Made by a program: the position numbers and the translations under genes
Assembly: GCF_007280415.1 (NCBI RefSeq)
Contig: NZ_VKKU01000002.1
Span: 558,001-622,000, forward strand
DNA: 64,000 nucleotides
Origin: Sphingorhabdus contaminans
GTDB lineage: Bacteria; Pseudomonadota; Alphaproteobacteria; Sphingomonadales; Sphingomonadaceae
Direction of reading: 5' to 3'
Shown: positions 23,997-33,954 of the stretch, in pieces
Layout of the letters: each line of letters begins with the position of its first letter
Position numbering within the stretch: position 1 is the first letter of the stretch
The notes under the pieces: generated by a model
What the model saw: only the letters and a program-made list of their open reading frames with translations
Database searches by the model: none
What the model was told of the DNA's origin: nothing

Positions 23997-24793
23997 CAGA
24001 TTGGCTGGTTGCAATCATCCTCGGCATTGTCGAGGGTCTGACCGAATTTCTCCCCGTATCTTCCACCGGCCATCTCATATTGGCGACCGAGCTGCTGGGT
24101 TATGATGCGGGGCGCTGGGCGATATTCAACATCGCGATCCAGCCCGGGGCAATCCTGGCCGTGGTGGTCCTGTATTGGCGGACATTTGTCGAAGTCTTCA
24201 AAGGGCTGTTCACGCTGGAATCGGGCGCGGTTGCCTTTGTCCGCAATCTGCTGCTCGCCTTTTTCCCGGCCGTCCTTTTGGGCCTTGCCTTTGGCGATAT
24301 CATCGAGGTGATGCTGGAAAATGCGGTGATTGTGGCATGGGCCCTGATCATTGGCGGCTTTGCCATATTGGTCGTCGAAAAATATGCCAAGCCTGTGGAA
24401 AGCGGCGGCGTGGCGGCATTGTCGGTCAAGCAATCCGCGATGATTGGTCTGGTGCAATGTCTGGCCATGATCCCCGGCGTCAGCCGTTCGGGCGCGACAA
24501 TCCTGGGCGCGATGTCGCTGGGCATTGATCGCAAGACCGCCGCGGAATTCAGCTTTTTTCTGGCCATGCCGACACTGACCGGCGCGACAATCCTGCAATT
24601 GTTCAAACATCGGGATCAGGTCAGCATGGATGATATGGGCCTGATCGGCATCGGTTTCCTTGTGTCGTTCGTGGTGGCGTGGATCGTCATCAAGGCATTT
24701 CTCGCCGTCGTGACCCGTTACGGATTTGGGCCTTTTGCCTGGTACCGAATCATTGCCGGAACCGCCGCTTTGATCTGGCTGGCGCAAAGATAG
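23993..24793 (+). CDS. uppP: Undecaprenyl-diphosphatase UppP (BacA family)
   Basis: A 266-residue polytopic membrane protein, the usual UppP length. The two catalytic motifs are present: the Glu-rich EGLTEFLPVSSTGHLILATE near residues 13-32 and PGVSRSGATILGAM around 163-176. It removes a phosphate from undecaprenyl diphosphate on the periplasmic side, recycling the lipid carrier for peptidoglycan; overproduction is linked to bacitracin resistance. The ATG overlaps the preceding gene's stop (ATGA), so the two are translationally coupled. Confidence 0.95.
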   Translation: MTDWLVAIILGIVEGLTEFLPVSSTGHLILATELLGYDAGRWAIFNIAIQPGAILAVVVLYWRTFVEVFKGLFTLESGAVAFVRNLLLAFFPAVLLGLAFGDIIEVMLENAVIVAWALIIGGFAILVVEKYAKPVESGGVAALSVKQSAMIGLVQCLAMIPGVSRSGATILGAMSLGIDRKTAAEFSFFLAMPTLTGATILQLFKHRDQVSMDDMGLIGIGFLVSFVVAWIVIKAFLAVVTRYGFGPFAWYRIIAGTAALIWLAQR

Positions 24794-24808
24794 GTCCGAA
24801 ACGGAATT

Positions 24809-24826
24809 ATTTTATTGTAATAAAAT
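24809..24826. promoter_or_regulatory. AT-rich palindrome upstream of gltD
   Basis: ATTTTATT-GT-AATAAAAT is a perfect 8+8 inverted repeat in a GC-rich genome, between uppP and gltD. It may be a binding site for a regulator of glutamate synthase or the end of the uppP transcript. No T-tract follows. Confidence 0.35.
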
Positions 24827-24953
24827 TACGGCGGCGTGAAACTAGCAAAAAGAAATGCCAATTTAAGTCAACAAAACTGACCTAATTTGACGGTTTCGAC
24901 GTGACAGCGGCGGTGGAGCGGTCTATGCGCGACGCGATATAAAGGAGCGCGTC

Positions 24954-26396
24954 GTGGCCAAAGACCCTATGCTGAAATTCGTATCCAAGGCGCAGGCCTA
25001 CCCCGAAAAGCGTGCGCCCGAGCTGCGTGCCGAGGATTTTGACGAAATTGCCAAGCGCTACGCACCCGAGGCTGCCGCCGATCAGGCATCGCGCTGCTCG
25101 CAATGCGGCGTGCCCTATTGTTCGGTCCACTGCCCGTTGCACAACCATATTCCTGACTGGCTGCGACTGACCGCCGAAGGCCGTTTGCGCGAGGCCTATG
25201 AACTTTCGAACCTGACCAGCACCATGCCCGAAATCTGCGGCCGCATCTGTCCGCAGGACCGGTTGTGCGAAGGCAATTGCGTCATCGAATTTTCGGGGCA
25301 CGATGCCGTCACCATCGGCTCGGTCGAAAAATATATCACCGACACCGCCTGGGAACAGGGTTGGGTGGAACCCATCGAAGTCGGCCCCGCGCGGGGACAA
25401 TCGGTCGGTATCATCGGTGGCGGGCCCGGCGGACTGACGACCGCAGAATATCTGCGGGTCGCAGGATATGATGTCCATGTTTATGACCGTTATGACCGCA
25501 TGGGCGGATTGCTGACCTACGGCATTCCCGGATTCAAGCTGGAAAAGGATGTCGTGATGCGCCGCATCAAGCGGCTGGAAGACAGCGGCATCATCTTCCA
25601 CTGCAATTTCGAGGTTGGCCGCGACGCTCCCCTCGACGATCTGCGCGCGAAACATGACGCGGTGCTGATTGCGACGGGCGTCTATAAGGCACGCGATATC
25701 AAGACGCCGGGCATCGGCCTTGCCGGCATTGTGCCTGCCCTCGATTATCTGACCGCATCCAACCGCAAGGGCTTTGGCGATACGGTCGAGGCTTTCGAAA
25801 GCGGCGCGCTCAATGCCAAGGACAAGGATGTTGTTGTCATCGGCGGCGGCGACACCGCGATGGATTGCGTCCGCACCGCCATCCGGCAGGGTGCGAAGTC
25901 GGTCAAATGCCTCTACCGCCGGGATCGTGAAAATATGCCGGGTTCGCAGCGCGAGGTGGCGAACGCCGAAGAGGAGGGCGTCGAATTTGTATGGTTGTCA
26001 GGACCCAAGGGCTTTGACGGCACCGACAAGGTCGAGCGGGTCCATGTTTCCAAGATGCGTCTTGGCGCACCCGATGCATCGGGTCGCCGCGCGCCCGAAC
26101 ATGATCCCGCCGGCGACTTCACCGTCAATGCCGATCTGGTCATCACCGCGCTCGGCTTTGAAGCCGAAGACCTGCCCGTTCTGTTCGGTGCACCCGATTT
26201 GAACGTTACCCGCTGGGGCACCATTCGCGTCGACCACATGACGCAGATGACCAATCTGGACGGTGTTTTCGCCATTGGCGACATTGTGCGCGGCGCAAGC
26301 CTTGTCGTGTGGGCCATCCGCGACGGACGCGACGTCACGCAGCATATCCACAACTGGTTGCAGGCTAAGGCAAAAGCGGCAAAAGTCGCGGCCTGA
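24954..26396 (+). CDS. gltD: Glutamate synthase (NADPH) small subunit
   Basis: A 480-residue GltD. The N-terminal part carries the 4Fe-4S cysteine motifs CSQCGVPYCSVHCPLHNHIP and CGRICPQDRLCEGNC. Two dinucleotide folds follow: FAD at VGIIGGGPGGLTTAEYLR (about 150) and NADPH at VVVIGGGDTAMDCVRTA (about 290), ending in GVFAIGDIVRGASLVVWAIR. It passes electrons from NADPH to GltB for glutamine plus 2-oxoglutarate conversion to two glutamates. The GTG start has GGAG eight bases upstream. It precedes gltB but is separated from it by a DUF2059 gene. Confidence 0.96.
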   Translation: MAKDPMLKFVSKAQAYPEKRAPELRAEDFDEIAKRYAPEAAADQASRCSQCGVPYCSVHCPLHNHIPDWLRLTAEGRLREAYELSNLTSTMPEICGRICPQDRLCEGNCVIEFSGHDAVTIGSVEKYITDTAWEQGWVEPIEVGPARGQSVGIIGGGPGGLTTAEYLRVAGYDVHVYDRYDRMGGLLTYGIPGFKLEKDVVMRRIKRLEDSGIIFHCNFEVGRDAPLDDLRAKHDAVLIATGVYKARDIKTPGIGLAGIVPALDYLTASNRKGFGDTVEAFESGALNAKDKDVVVIGGGDTAMDCVRTAIRQGAKSVKCLYRRDRENMPGSQREVANAEEEGVEFVWLSGPKGFDGTDKVERVHVSKMRLGAPDASGRRAPEHDPAGDFTVNADLVITALGFEAEDLPVLFGAPDLNVTRWGTIRVDHMTQMTNLDGVFAIGDIVRGASLVVWAIRDGRDVTQHIHNWLQAKAKAAKVAA

Positions 26397-26414
26397 CCAT
26401 TGGGGAGACACAAG

Positions 26415-27527
26415 ATGCTGAAACCGATTATCGCCGCGTTACTGATGACCACCGCCGTTCCGGCGCTGGCGGTACCCGAACAACCCGGCATGAGCGACGT
26501 CACGAAGGACCCGGTCGATGCGGCAGGGGAAAAGGCGCTGGGCGATGTCATGTCCATCTTTTCAAAGATGTTCGACACCAGCGACCAGCCCGAGCCGGAG
26601 CCGGCACGCCTTGCACTGGCGCAGGTGACGGCGGCAAAGCTGTTACCGGACGGGGCCTATAGCAAGATCATGGACAGCATGCTGGGCAAGATGCTGACCC
26701 CGCTATTCGAAATGATGCCCGGATTGACCGATGCACAGATTGCACAGGCAACCGGCGCGCCTGAAGACACGGTCGCGACGCTGTCCGAAGACAAGAAAGC
26801 CGCCGTCACCGCGATTATCGACCCGTACCATAAGGAACGTGGCAAGCAGATGGTCGATGTCATGAAACCCCTGATGGCCGAGGCGATGGCCATCATCGAG
26901 CCTGCGATGCGCACCGGTCTTTCACGGGCCTATGCGCGCAAGTTTACAGCGGCGCAACTGACCACGATCAACGGCTTTTTCACGACCCCGACCGGTGCGG
27001 CCTTTGCGCAGGAAAGCTTCGCCCTTCAGGCCGACCCGGAAGTGATGCAGGCAACGTTCAAGGCCTTTCCCGCCATCATGGGCAGCATCTTTAGCGACCA
27101 GGCCAATTTGAAAGCGAAGTTTGATGCTCTGCCCAAACAGCGCACGTTGAAAGACCTGTCCGAAACCGAATTGAAGCAGCTGGCAGGGCTGCTGGGCGTC
27201 GAAATCAAGTCCCTGGCTGACCATCGCGACGGCTCGGCAACGGCCAGCACCAGTACGCCCGAAACAGGCGAGGAACCCTGGTATGCCGAAGAAAACTGGC
27301 AGTCCGCCGCACGCAGCAAAGCAACCAAATTGTCCGATGCTTATGTGAAGGCCAATGAAAAATCGGAAGCCGCCTATGCCGCCTATGAGGACGCGCAGGT
27401 TGCTGCCATTGACGAGGCACGCCAGCGCTTCCTTGCCCAGGGGTGGAAGCCGGAGCCGGCACCCGAACCCATGGCCGCCGAAGACATCCCCGACAACGCC
27501 GTCCCGCCACCCGCCGCGCCTAAATAA
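26415..27527 (+). CDS. Exported DUF2059-containing protein
   Basis: About 370 residues. The signal peptide MLKPIIAALLMTTAVPALA is followed by PEQPG. The central part (about 160-230) matches DUF2059: RAYARKFTAAQLTTINGFF, TPTGAAFAQES, then a conserved helix before GSIF. The C terminus is rich in Pro, Ala and Glu (GWKPEPAPEPMAAEDIP). The start is ATG 26415 after GGGGAG; a longer open frame from 26400 lacks support. It is inserted between gltD (gap 18) and gltB (gap 12) on the same strand, so it is probably co-transcribed with glutamate synthase. Function unknown. Confidence 0.8.
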   Translation: MLKPIIAALLMTTAVPALAVPEQPGMSDVTKDPVDAAGEKALGDVMSIFSKMFDTSDQPEPEPARLALAQVTAAKLLPDGAYSKIMDSMLGKMLTPLFEMMPGLTDAQIAQATGAPEDTVATLSEDKKAAVTAIIDPYHKERGKQMVDVMKPLMAEAMAIIEPAMRTGLSRAYARKFTAAQLTTINGFFTTPTGAAFAQESFALQADPEVMQATFKAFPAIMGSIFSDQANLKAKFDALPKQRTLKDLSETELKQLAGLLGVEIKSLADHRDGSATASTSTPETGEEPWYAEENWQSAARSKATKLSDAYVKANEKSEAAYAAYEDAQVAAIDEARQRFLAQGWKPEPAPEPMAAEDIPDNAVPPPAAPK

Positions 27528-27539
27528 CGGACATCACGC

Positions 27540-30500
27540 ATGACACATCATTTCCCCACCGCAGAACATGAACGCCTCGCACGCGAGGGCATGTATCATC
27601 CCGAATCCGAAGGCGATGCCTGCGGTGTCGGCCTGATCGCGGCGACCGATGGCAAGCCGTCGCGGCGCGTCGTTGCGGCGGGGATCGAGGCGCTGAAGGC
27701 GGTGTGGCATCGCGGTGCGGTGGATGCCGATGGAAAGACCGGCGACGGTGCAGGTCTGCATATCGACCTGCCCGTGCGCTTTTTCGACGATGCGATTTCG
27801 GACAGCGGCCACCGGCCCATGCCCAACCGTCTGGCCGTCGGCATGGTGTTCCTGCCGCGCACCGATCTGGGTGCGCAGGAAAATTGCCGGACTATTGTCG
27901 AGGCCGAGATTATCGATGCCGGTTACACCATCTATGGATGGCGGCAGGTGCCGGTCGATGTGTCGGTTATCGGCACCAAGGCGCAGGCGACGCGTCCGGA
28001 GATCGAGCAGATCATGATCGCCGGCCCGATGCCGGACGAAGTGGACGCGACCGAGTTCGAGAAAAACCTCTACCTCATCCGCCGCCGGATCGAGAAGAAG
28101 ATCATCGCCGCGCAGATCCGTGATTTCTACATCTGCTCGCTGTCGTGCCGCTCGATTGTCTACAAGGGCCTGTTCCTGGCCGAAAGCCTGTCGGTCTTTT
28201 ACCCCGATCTTCAGGACGACCGCTTTGAAAGCCGGGTCGCCATTTTCCACCAGCGCTATTCGACCAACACCTTTCCCCAATGGTGGCTCGCGCAGCCTTT
28301 CCGTGGCCTTGCGCATAATGGCGAGATCAACACCATTCGCGGCAACCAGAACTGGATGAAGAGCCACGAGATCAAAATGGCCTCCATCGCCTTTGGCGCG
28401 CAGTCGGATGATATCAAGCCGGTCATCCCCGCAGGGTCGTCGGACACCGCCGCCCTCGATGCCGTGTTCGAAACGCTTGTCCGTTCGGGCAAGGAAGCGC
28501 CGACGGCCAAGCTGATGCTGATCCCCGAAGCATGGCAGTCCAACCCCAATATCCCCGCGACCCACCGCGCCATGTATGAATATATGGCCTCGGTCATGGA
28601 GCCGTGGGATGGCCCCGCCGCGCTTGCCATGACCGACGGGCATTGGGCCGTTGCAGGCGTCGACCGCAATGCCTTGCGTCCCCTGCGCTACAGCCGGACG
28701 TCGGACAATCTGCTCGTCATCGGTTCGGAAACCGGGATGGTTGTGTTGCCGGAATCGACCATATTGGAAAAGGGCCGCTTAGGCCCCGGGCAGATGATTG
28801 CCGTCAATCTGGATGAGGGCAAGCTCTACCGCGACGGCGAATTGAAAGACCGTATTTCGGCGGAGCAGGATTATGGCGCGCTCGTCAAAGGGTTCCGCCG
28901 CATATCCGATTTGCCCGAAGCATCCGGCGACGCGCTGCCCGCATGGAGCCGCGCCGAACTGACCAAGCGCCAGATCGCCGCCGGAATGACGCTTGAGGAT
29001 GTGGAAATGATCCTCGCGCCAATGGTCGAGGATGGCAAGGAAGCGATCGGGTCGATGGGCGACGACACCCCCCTCGCCGTGATCAGCGACAAGCCGCGCC
29101 TGATCAGCCAGTTCTTCCGACAGAATTTCAGCCAGGTCACAAACCCGCCGATCGATTCCCTGCGCGAACGGCATGTGATGAGCCTGAAAACACGCTTTTC
29201 AAACCTTGCCAACATCCTGGATGAAAAGAGCCAGAATGCCGACGTTCTGGTGCTGGAAAGCCCCGTTCTGACCGCGAGCGAATGGCACCGGTTGAAGGCC
29301 GCCTTTGGCCCCGTCGCCGCCGAGATCGACTGCACCTATGACATCGCGGCCGGACAGGAAGGCTTGCGCGCGGCCATTTCCCGCATCCGTGAAGAGGCCG
29401 TCGAAGCGGTCCGCATGGGCAAGTCGGAACTGTTCCTGACCGACGAAAATATCGGCCCGGACCGTGTCGCCATCGCGATGATCCTGGCGGCAGCGGCGGT
29501 CCACACGCATCTCGTCCGCAACGGCTTGCGCAGCTATTCGTCGATCAACGTCCGGTCCGCCGAATGTCTCGACACGCATTATTTCGCCGTGCTCGTTGGC
29601 GTCGGCGCGACAACGGTCAACGCCTATCTCGCAGAAGCCGCCATTGCCGACCGCCACGCCCGCGGTCTTTTGGGGGACATGAGCTTTGAAACAGCCGTCG
29701 GCAATTACCGCACGGCGGTCAATGAGGGCTTGCTGAAGATCATGTCCAAAATGGGCATCGCCGTCATCTCCAGCTACCGCGGCGGCTATAATTTCGAGGC
29801 CGTCGGCCTCAGCCGCGCGCTGGTCAACGATTTCTTCCCCGGCATGCCGAACAAGATTTCGGGCGAAGGTTACCACTCGCTCTACGTCAACGCGCGCGAC
29901 CGGCATTCCGAGGCCTTTGACAGCGCGGTTGCGCGGCTTCCGGTTGGCGGTTTCTACAAGCAGCGCAATGGCGGCGAAGCCCATGCCTATTCGGCGGGCC
30001 TGATGCATCTGCTGCAAAGCGCCGTCGCCAACGACAGCTATTCGACCTACACGCAATTTGCGCAGGGCGTGAAGGAATTGCCGCCCATCTATCTGCGCGA
30101 CCTGCTGGAGTTCAACTTCGCCAAGGAGCCCGTGCCGATTGACGAGGTTGAGGCGATCACCGAAATCCGCAAGCGTTTCGTAACCCCGGGCATGTCGCTG
30201 GGCGCACTGTCGCCCGAGGCGCATGAAACGCTGGCCATTGCCATGAACCGGATCGGGGCGAAGGCCGTGTCGGGTGAAGGCGGCGAAGACAGCAAACGCT
30301 TCAAGCCTTACGAAAATGGCGACAATGCCAACAGCGTCATCAAACAGATCGCCTCGGGCCGCTTTGGCGTGACGGCGGAATATCTGGGCGCGTGCGAGGA
30401 AATCGAAATCAAGGTCGCCCAGGGTGCAAAGCCTGGCGAAGGCGGGCAGTTGCCCGGTTTCAAGGTGACCGAGATGATCGCACGGCTGCGGCACTCGACC

Positions 30501-32066
30501 CCTGGCGTCATGCTGATCTCGCCCCCGCCGCATCACGATATCTATTCGATCGAGGATCTGGCCCAGCTGATCTACGACCTGAAGCAGATCAACCCGCGCG
30601 CACGCGTCTGCGTCAAGCTGGTGAGCGCCGCCGGGATCGGCACGATTGCTGCGGGCGTTGCCAAAGCGCATGCCGATGTCATTCTGGTTTCCGGCAATGT
30701 CGGCGGCACCGGCGCATCGCCCCAGACCAGCATCAAATATGCCGGCACGCCATGGGAAATGGGCCTGTCCGAAGCCAATCAGGTGCTGACCCTCAACGGG
30801 CTGCGGCACCGGATCAAGCTGCGCACCGATGGCGGCCTCAAGACCGGCCGCGACATTGTGATCGCCGCCATTTTGGGCGCTGAGGAATTCGGCATCGGAA
30901 CGCTCAGCCTTGTCGCCATGGGCTGCATCATGGTGCGCCAGTGCCATTCGAACACCTGCCCCGTAGGGGTGTGCGTACAGGATGAGGAACTGCGCAAGAA
31001 ATTCACAGGCACACCCGAAAAGGTCATCAACCTCATGACCTTCATCGCCGAAGAAGTCCGCGAGATTCTTGCCAAGCTCGGCTTCCGCAGCCTTGACGAA
31101 GTGATCGGCCGCACCGAATTGCTGCGGCAGGTCAGCCGCGGTGCAGAACATCTCGACGATCTCGACCTCAACCCGATCCTGGCGAAGGTCGATGCGCCGG
31201 ACAGCGCGCGTCGTTTCTCCATCCCGACCTTCCGCAATGAAGTACCGGACAGCCTTGATGCCCAGATGATCCGGGATGCGAAGCCCGTATTTGAACGGCG
31301 CGAGAAGATGCAACTGACCTATAATGTCCGCAACACGCATCGCGCCGTCGGCACCCGTTTCTCGTCCGAGATTACGCGCCTTTATGGCATGAAGGATCTG
31401 GCCGAAGACCATGTCCATGTCCGCCTGCGCGGGTCGGCCGGCCAGTCGCTCGGCGCATTCCTTTGCCAGGGCATCACGCTGGAAGTTTTCGGCGATGCCA
31501 ATGACTATGTCGGCAAGGGCCTTTCGGGCGGGACGATCATCGTCCGTCCGACCGTGAGCAGTCCGCTGGACAGCCAGCATAACAGCATCATCGGCAACAC
31601 CGTTCTTTATGGGGCGACCTCGGGCAAATTATTTGCCGCAGGTCAGGCGGGCGAACGTTTTGCCGTTCGCAATTCCGGCGCGCAGGTCGTGGTCGAAGGC
31701 TGCGGTTCCAATGGTCTGGAATATATGACCGGCGGCATGGCGGTCATATTGGGCAAGGTCGGCAGCAATTTCGGGGCCGGGATGACCGGCGGCATGGCCT
31801 TTGTGCTCGACCCGGACGACAGCTTTGCATACAACGCCAATCCGGAAAGCATCGTGTGGCAGCGCCTCGACAGCGCATATTGGGAAGAGCAGCTCAAATC
31901 GCTGATCATGGCTCATGCACACAGCACGGACAGCGCATGGTCGCGGTCGATCATCGATGACTGGGATCGCCGCCGCGGGGAATTCTGGCAGATCTGCCCG
32001 AAGGAAATGCTGAGCCGTCTTGCCTATCCGCTATCCGACAAGGCTACGCTGGAAGCGGCGGAGTAA
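27540..32066 (+). CDS. gltB: Glutamate synthase (NADPH) large subunit
   Basis: A 1508-residue GltB of full length. The N-terminal propeptide ends before the catalytic Cys in EGDACGVGLIAA (about residue 28), which starts the class II glutaminase domain. A central domain follows, then the FMN-binding synthase domain with GEGGEDSKRF, ISPPPHHDIYSIEDLAQL and GNVGGTGASPQTS. The 3Fe-4S cysteines lie in MVRQCHSNTCPVGVCVQ. The C-terminal beta-helix has repeated Gly-x-x-Gly elements (MTGGMAVILGKVGSNFGAGM). With GltD it forms the main ammonia-assimilation route alongside glutamine synthetase. Confidence 0.97.
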   Translation: MTHHFPTAEHERLAREGMYHPESEGDACGVGLIAATDGKPSRRVVAAGIEALKAVWHRGAVDADGKTGDGAGLHIDLPVRFFDDAISDSGHRPMPNRLAVGMVFLPRTDLGAQENCRTIVEAEIIDAGYTIYGWRQVPVDVSVIGTKAQATRPEIEQIMIAGPMPDEVDATEFEKNLYLIRRRIEKKIIAAQIRDFYICSLSCRSIVYKGLFLAESLSVFYPDLQDDRFESRVAIFHQRYSTNTFPQWWLAQPFRGLAHNGEINTIRGNQNWMKSHEIKMASIAFGAQSDDIKPVIPAGSSDTAALDAVFETLVRSGKEAPTAKLMLIPEAWQSNPNIPATHRAMYEYMASVMEPWDGPAALAMTDGHWAVAGVDRNALRPLRYSRTSDNLLVIGSETGMVVLPESTILEKGRLGPGQMIAVNLDEGKLYRDGELKDRISAEQDYGALVKGFRRISDLPEASGDALPAWSRAELTKRQIAAGMTLEDVEMILAPMVEDGKEAIGSMGDDTPLAVISDKPRLISQFFRQNFSQVTNPPIDSLRERHVMSLKTRFSNLANILDEKSQNADVLVLESPVLTASEWHRLKAAFGPVAAEIDCTYDIAAGQEGLRAAISRIREEAVEAVRMGKSELFLTDENIGPDRVAIAMILAAAAVHTHLVRNGLRSYSSINVRSAECLDTHYFAVLVGVGATTVNAYLAEAAIADRHARGLLGDMSFETAVGNYRTAVNEGLLKIMSKMGIAVISSYRGGYNFEAVGLSRALVNDFFPGMPNKISGEGYHSLYVNARDRHSEAFDSAVARLPVGGFYKQRNGGEAHAYSAGLMHLLQSAVANDSYSTYTQFAQGVKELPPIYLRDLLEFNFAKEPVPIDEVEAITEIRKRFVTPGMSLGALSPEAHETLAIAMNRIGAKAVSGEGGEDSKRFKPYENGDNANSVIKQIASGRFGVTAEYLGACEEIEIKVAQGAKPGEGGQLPGFKVTEMIARLRHSTPGVMLISPPPHHDIYSIEDLAQLIYDLKQINPRARVCVKLVSAAGIGTIAAGVAKAHADVILVSGNVGGTGASPQTSIKYAGTPWEMGLSEANQVLTLNGLRHRIKLRTDGGLKTGRDIVIAAILGAEEFGIGTLSLVAMGCIMVRQCHSNTCPVGVCVQDEELRKKFTGTPEKVINLMTFIAEEVREILAKLGFRSLDEVIGRTELLRQVSRGAEHLDDLDLNPILAKVDAPDSARRFSIPTFRNEVPDSLDAQMIRDAKPVFERREKMQLTYNVRNTHRAVGTRFSSEITRLYGMKDLAEDHVHVRLRGSAGQSLGAFLCQGITLEVFGDANDYVGKGLSGGTIIVRPTVSSPLDSQHNSIIGNTVLYGATSGKLFAAGQAGERFAVRNSGAQVVVEGCGSNGLEYMTGGMAVILGKVGSNFGAGMTGGMAFVLDPDDSFAYNANPESIVWQRLDSAYWEEQLKSLIMAHAHSTDSAWSRSIIDDWDRRRGEFWQICPKEMLSRLAYPLSDKATLEAAE

Positions 32067-32211
32067 CGCACCGCAGAATTTACAATCCTTTACCAAGATT
32101 GCTGCCGGATGAGCGTCTTGTTCAGCCTAGAATCAGACTGGACCCTTTAAAGGACCGCCAACGGCAGCTTCGCCGCCACGCCCTTTGCGGCGGTGAGTGA
32201 GGATGATGGTT

Positions 32212-32709
32212 ATGCGTTCCAAATTGGGTGTCATCGGGATTGCTTTGCTGGGCGTGTCCGCGCCGGCAATGGCACAGGACATTGAATTTCGTCCGGGCAC
32301 GGGCGTCAGTGCGCCGGATATTGCCCCTGAAGATGCCAATGGCGTCAACGAAATTGCGGAACGCATGGCCGATCCGCAGATGCAGGACAGGATTGCATCG
32401 GCTGTCGAAATCATGACCCGGACGGTCATGGACATGCCGGTGGGGCCGCTGGTGGAATCGATCGAAAAGGCACGTCCGGGCACGGTGAAACGGGATATCC
32501 CCCGCGACGCGACGCTTGCCGATATCGCGGATCGCGATGCCGAGGCCTTGCCCGAAAAGCTGGGTGAAGGCAGCCGTCAGATGCTGTCCATGGCGGGCAG
32601 TCTGGCGCAGGCGATGGCCGCGATGATGCCGGAATTTGAACGCATGGGCCGCGCGATGGAAGAAAGTTTCAAGGCCGCCAAAACACAAGCGCGCAACGCG
32701 CGGAACTGA
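32212..32709 (+). CDS. Small exported protein of unknown function
   Basis: About 165 residues. The signal peptide MRSKLGVIGIALLGVSAPAMA is followed by QDIEFRPGTG. The mature part is helical and Met-rich (MADPQMQDRIASAVEIMTRT; MLSMAGSLAQAMAAMMPEFE) with no cysteine and no recognised catalytic motif. ATG 32212 is preferred because GAGG lies nine bases upstream; in-frame starts at 32197, 32203 and 32206 would spoil the signal peptide or sit on the binding site. It follows gltB by 145 bases. Probably a lineage-specific periplasmic protein. Confidence 0.7.
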   Translation: MRSKLGVIGIALLGVSAPAMAQDIEFRPGTGVSAPDIAPEDANGVNEIAERMADPQMQDRIASAVEIMTRTVMDMPVGPLVESIEKARPGTVKRDIPRDATLADIADRDAEALPEKLGEGSRQMLSMAGSLAQAMAAMMPEFERMGRAMEESFKAAKTQARNARN

Positions 32710-32886
32710 ACAGGATAAAAGACGAAACCGGTTGGGGGCATTTGACCGGTATAACCCTGCCAAGGGGTTCGTCACGTCCCTGCGGGTCGCTCATCTTCGG
32801 ATGAAGACGGGGACGTGGGTCGGTGCAGGGCCATCTTCTGAAGAGGCTCTGCACCATCCCGTTGCCAAAAGGTCGCCGGGCAGCTT

Positions 32887-33936
32887 ATGGTCGGCGCAAT
32901 GGCCGTTTCCGAACCTGTAACCCCGCCCGATCTGATGTCCGAAAGCGACGCGGAAGCGCGACTGACGCGGGACCGGTTTGATATTTCCGCGCTGGTGGCA
33001 AAGGCGGACCACAGACGCGAGGCGGGTGACCGGCGGGCGGCCAATGCCTATTATGCCGCGGCATTGCGCATAGGAGCGGCGCGTCCATCAACCGATAGCG
33101 GTGTCGTACGCGACCTGCAGCGTGCCGAACAGGGCACCCAGTGGCTGGGGGAAATGTTCCGGCAGGCACTTGTCGATGCCCTTGAGGCCGCGGGCTACCC
33201 GCGCGAAAAGCAGCATCCCCGTTTTCGCGCGTCACTGGACATGATGCTCGGTATCACGCAACGCCCGCCCGAATACCGCCAATATCCGCAAAAGCCGATG
33301 GCGCATTATTATCCCGATGTGGAATATCTGCAGTTCGCCGACACGCGAAAATATGACTGGGTGCCGAAAATCGAAGCCGGATTCGAGGCGATGAGGGCCG
33401 AGGCGATGGCCCTGCTGGCCGACCATCAGGGTTTTGAACCCTATATGAAAACCACCGGAGAGCGGCCCCAGACGGACCATCACGGGCTGCTGGAAAACCC
33501 GGACTGGAGCACACTTTATCTGTGGCAGAATGGCGCGCCGGTCGAGGAACATATAAAGCGCTGTCCCATCCTTTATCAGGCCATACTTGACCATGCGCCG
33601 CTCTGCCATATCGGCCCGCGCGCACCGTCCATCATGCTATCCCTGCTGCGTCCGGGGGCCAGAATTCCACCCCATATGGGCATGCTGAACAGCCGCCTGA
33701 TCTGTCACCTGCCCCTGATCGTTCCGCCCGATTGCGGCTTTCGCGTGGGTAGCGAGACGATTGCGTGGCAAGAGGGCAAGATCATCGCATTTGACGACAG
33801 TGTGGAGCATGAGGCGTGGAACAACAGCGCCTATGACCGGCTCGTCCTGATCTTCGATATCTGGCGGCCCGAAATCACCGCCGAAGAACGCGCGCAAATT
33901 AGGGCGATGTTCGCCGCAGTCGACAATTACCGGTAA
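32887..33936 (+). CDS. Aspartyl/asparaginyl beta-hydroxylase family dioxygenase
   Basis: A 349-residue protein. The N-terminal third is helical and TPR-like (about 25-75: ALVAKADHRREAGDRRAANAYYAAAL). The C-terminal two thirds match PF05118: WSTLYLWQNGAPVEEHIKRC, ARIPPHMGMLNSRLICHLPL containing the first metal His and 2-oxoglutarate contacts, and FDDSVEHEAWN with the second metal His. The family uses a two-His iron centre without the usual Asp. Targets in bacteria may be proteins or lipid A/ornithine lipid acyl chains. No RBS decides the start clearly. Confidence 0.85.
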   Translation: MVGAMAVSEPVTPPDLMSESDAEARLTRDRFDISALVAKADHRREAGDRRAANAYYAAALRIGAARPSTDSGVVRDLQRAEQGTQWLGEMFRQALVDALEAAGYPREKQHPRFRASLDMMLGITQRPPEYRQYPQKPMAHYYPDVEYLQFADTRKYDWVPKIEAGFEAMRAEAMALLADHQGFEPYMKTTGERPQTDHHGLLENPDWSTLYLWQNGAPVEEHIKRCPILYQAILDHAPLCHIGPRAPSIMLSLLRPGARIPPHMGMLNSRLICHLPLIVPPDCGFRVGSETIAWQEGKIIAFDDSVEHEAWNNSAYDRLVLIFDIWRPEITAEERAQIRAMFAAVDNYR

Positions 33937-33954
33937 TTTATGAAGGAGGGATCT

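Noticed and set aside
29199-31580. 793-residue open frame antisense to gltB
   Set aside because: It is the complement of a verified gltB region; high-GC third positions keep the opposite frame open. There is no ribosome binding site or family match.
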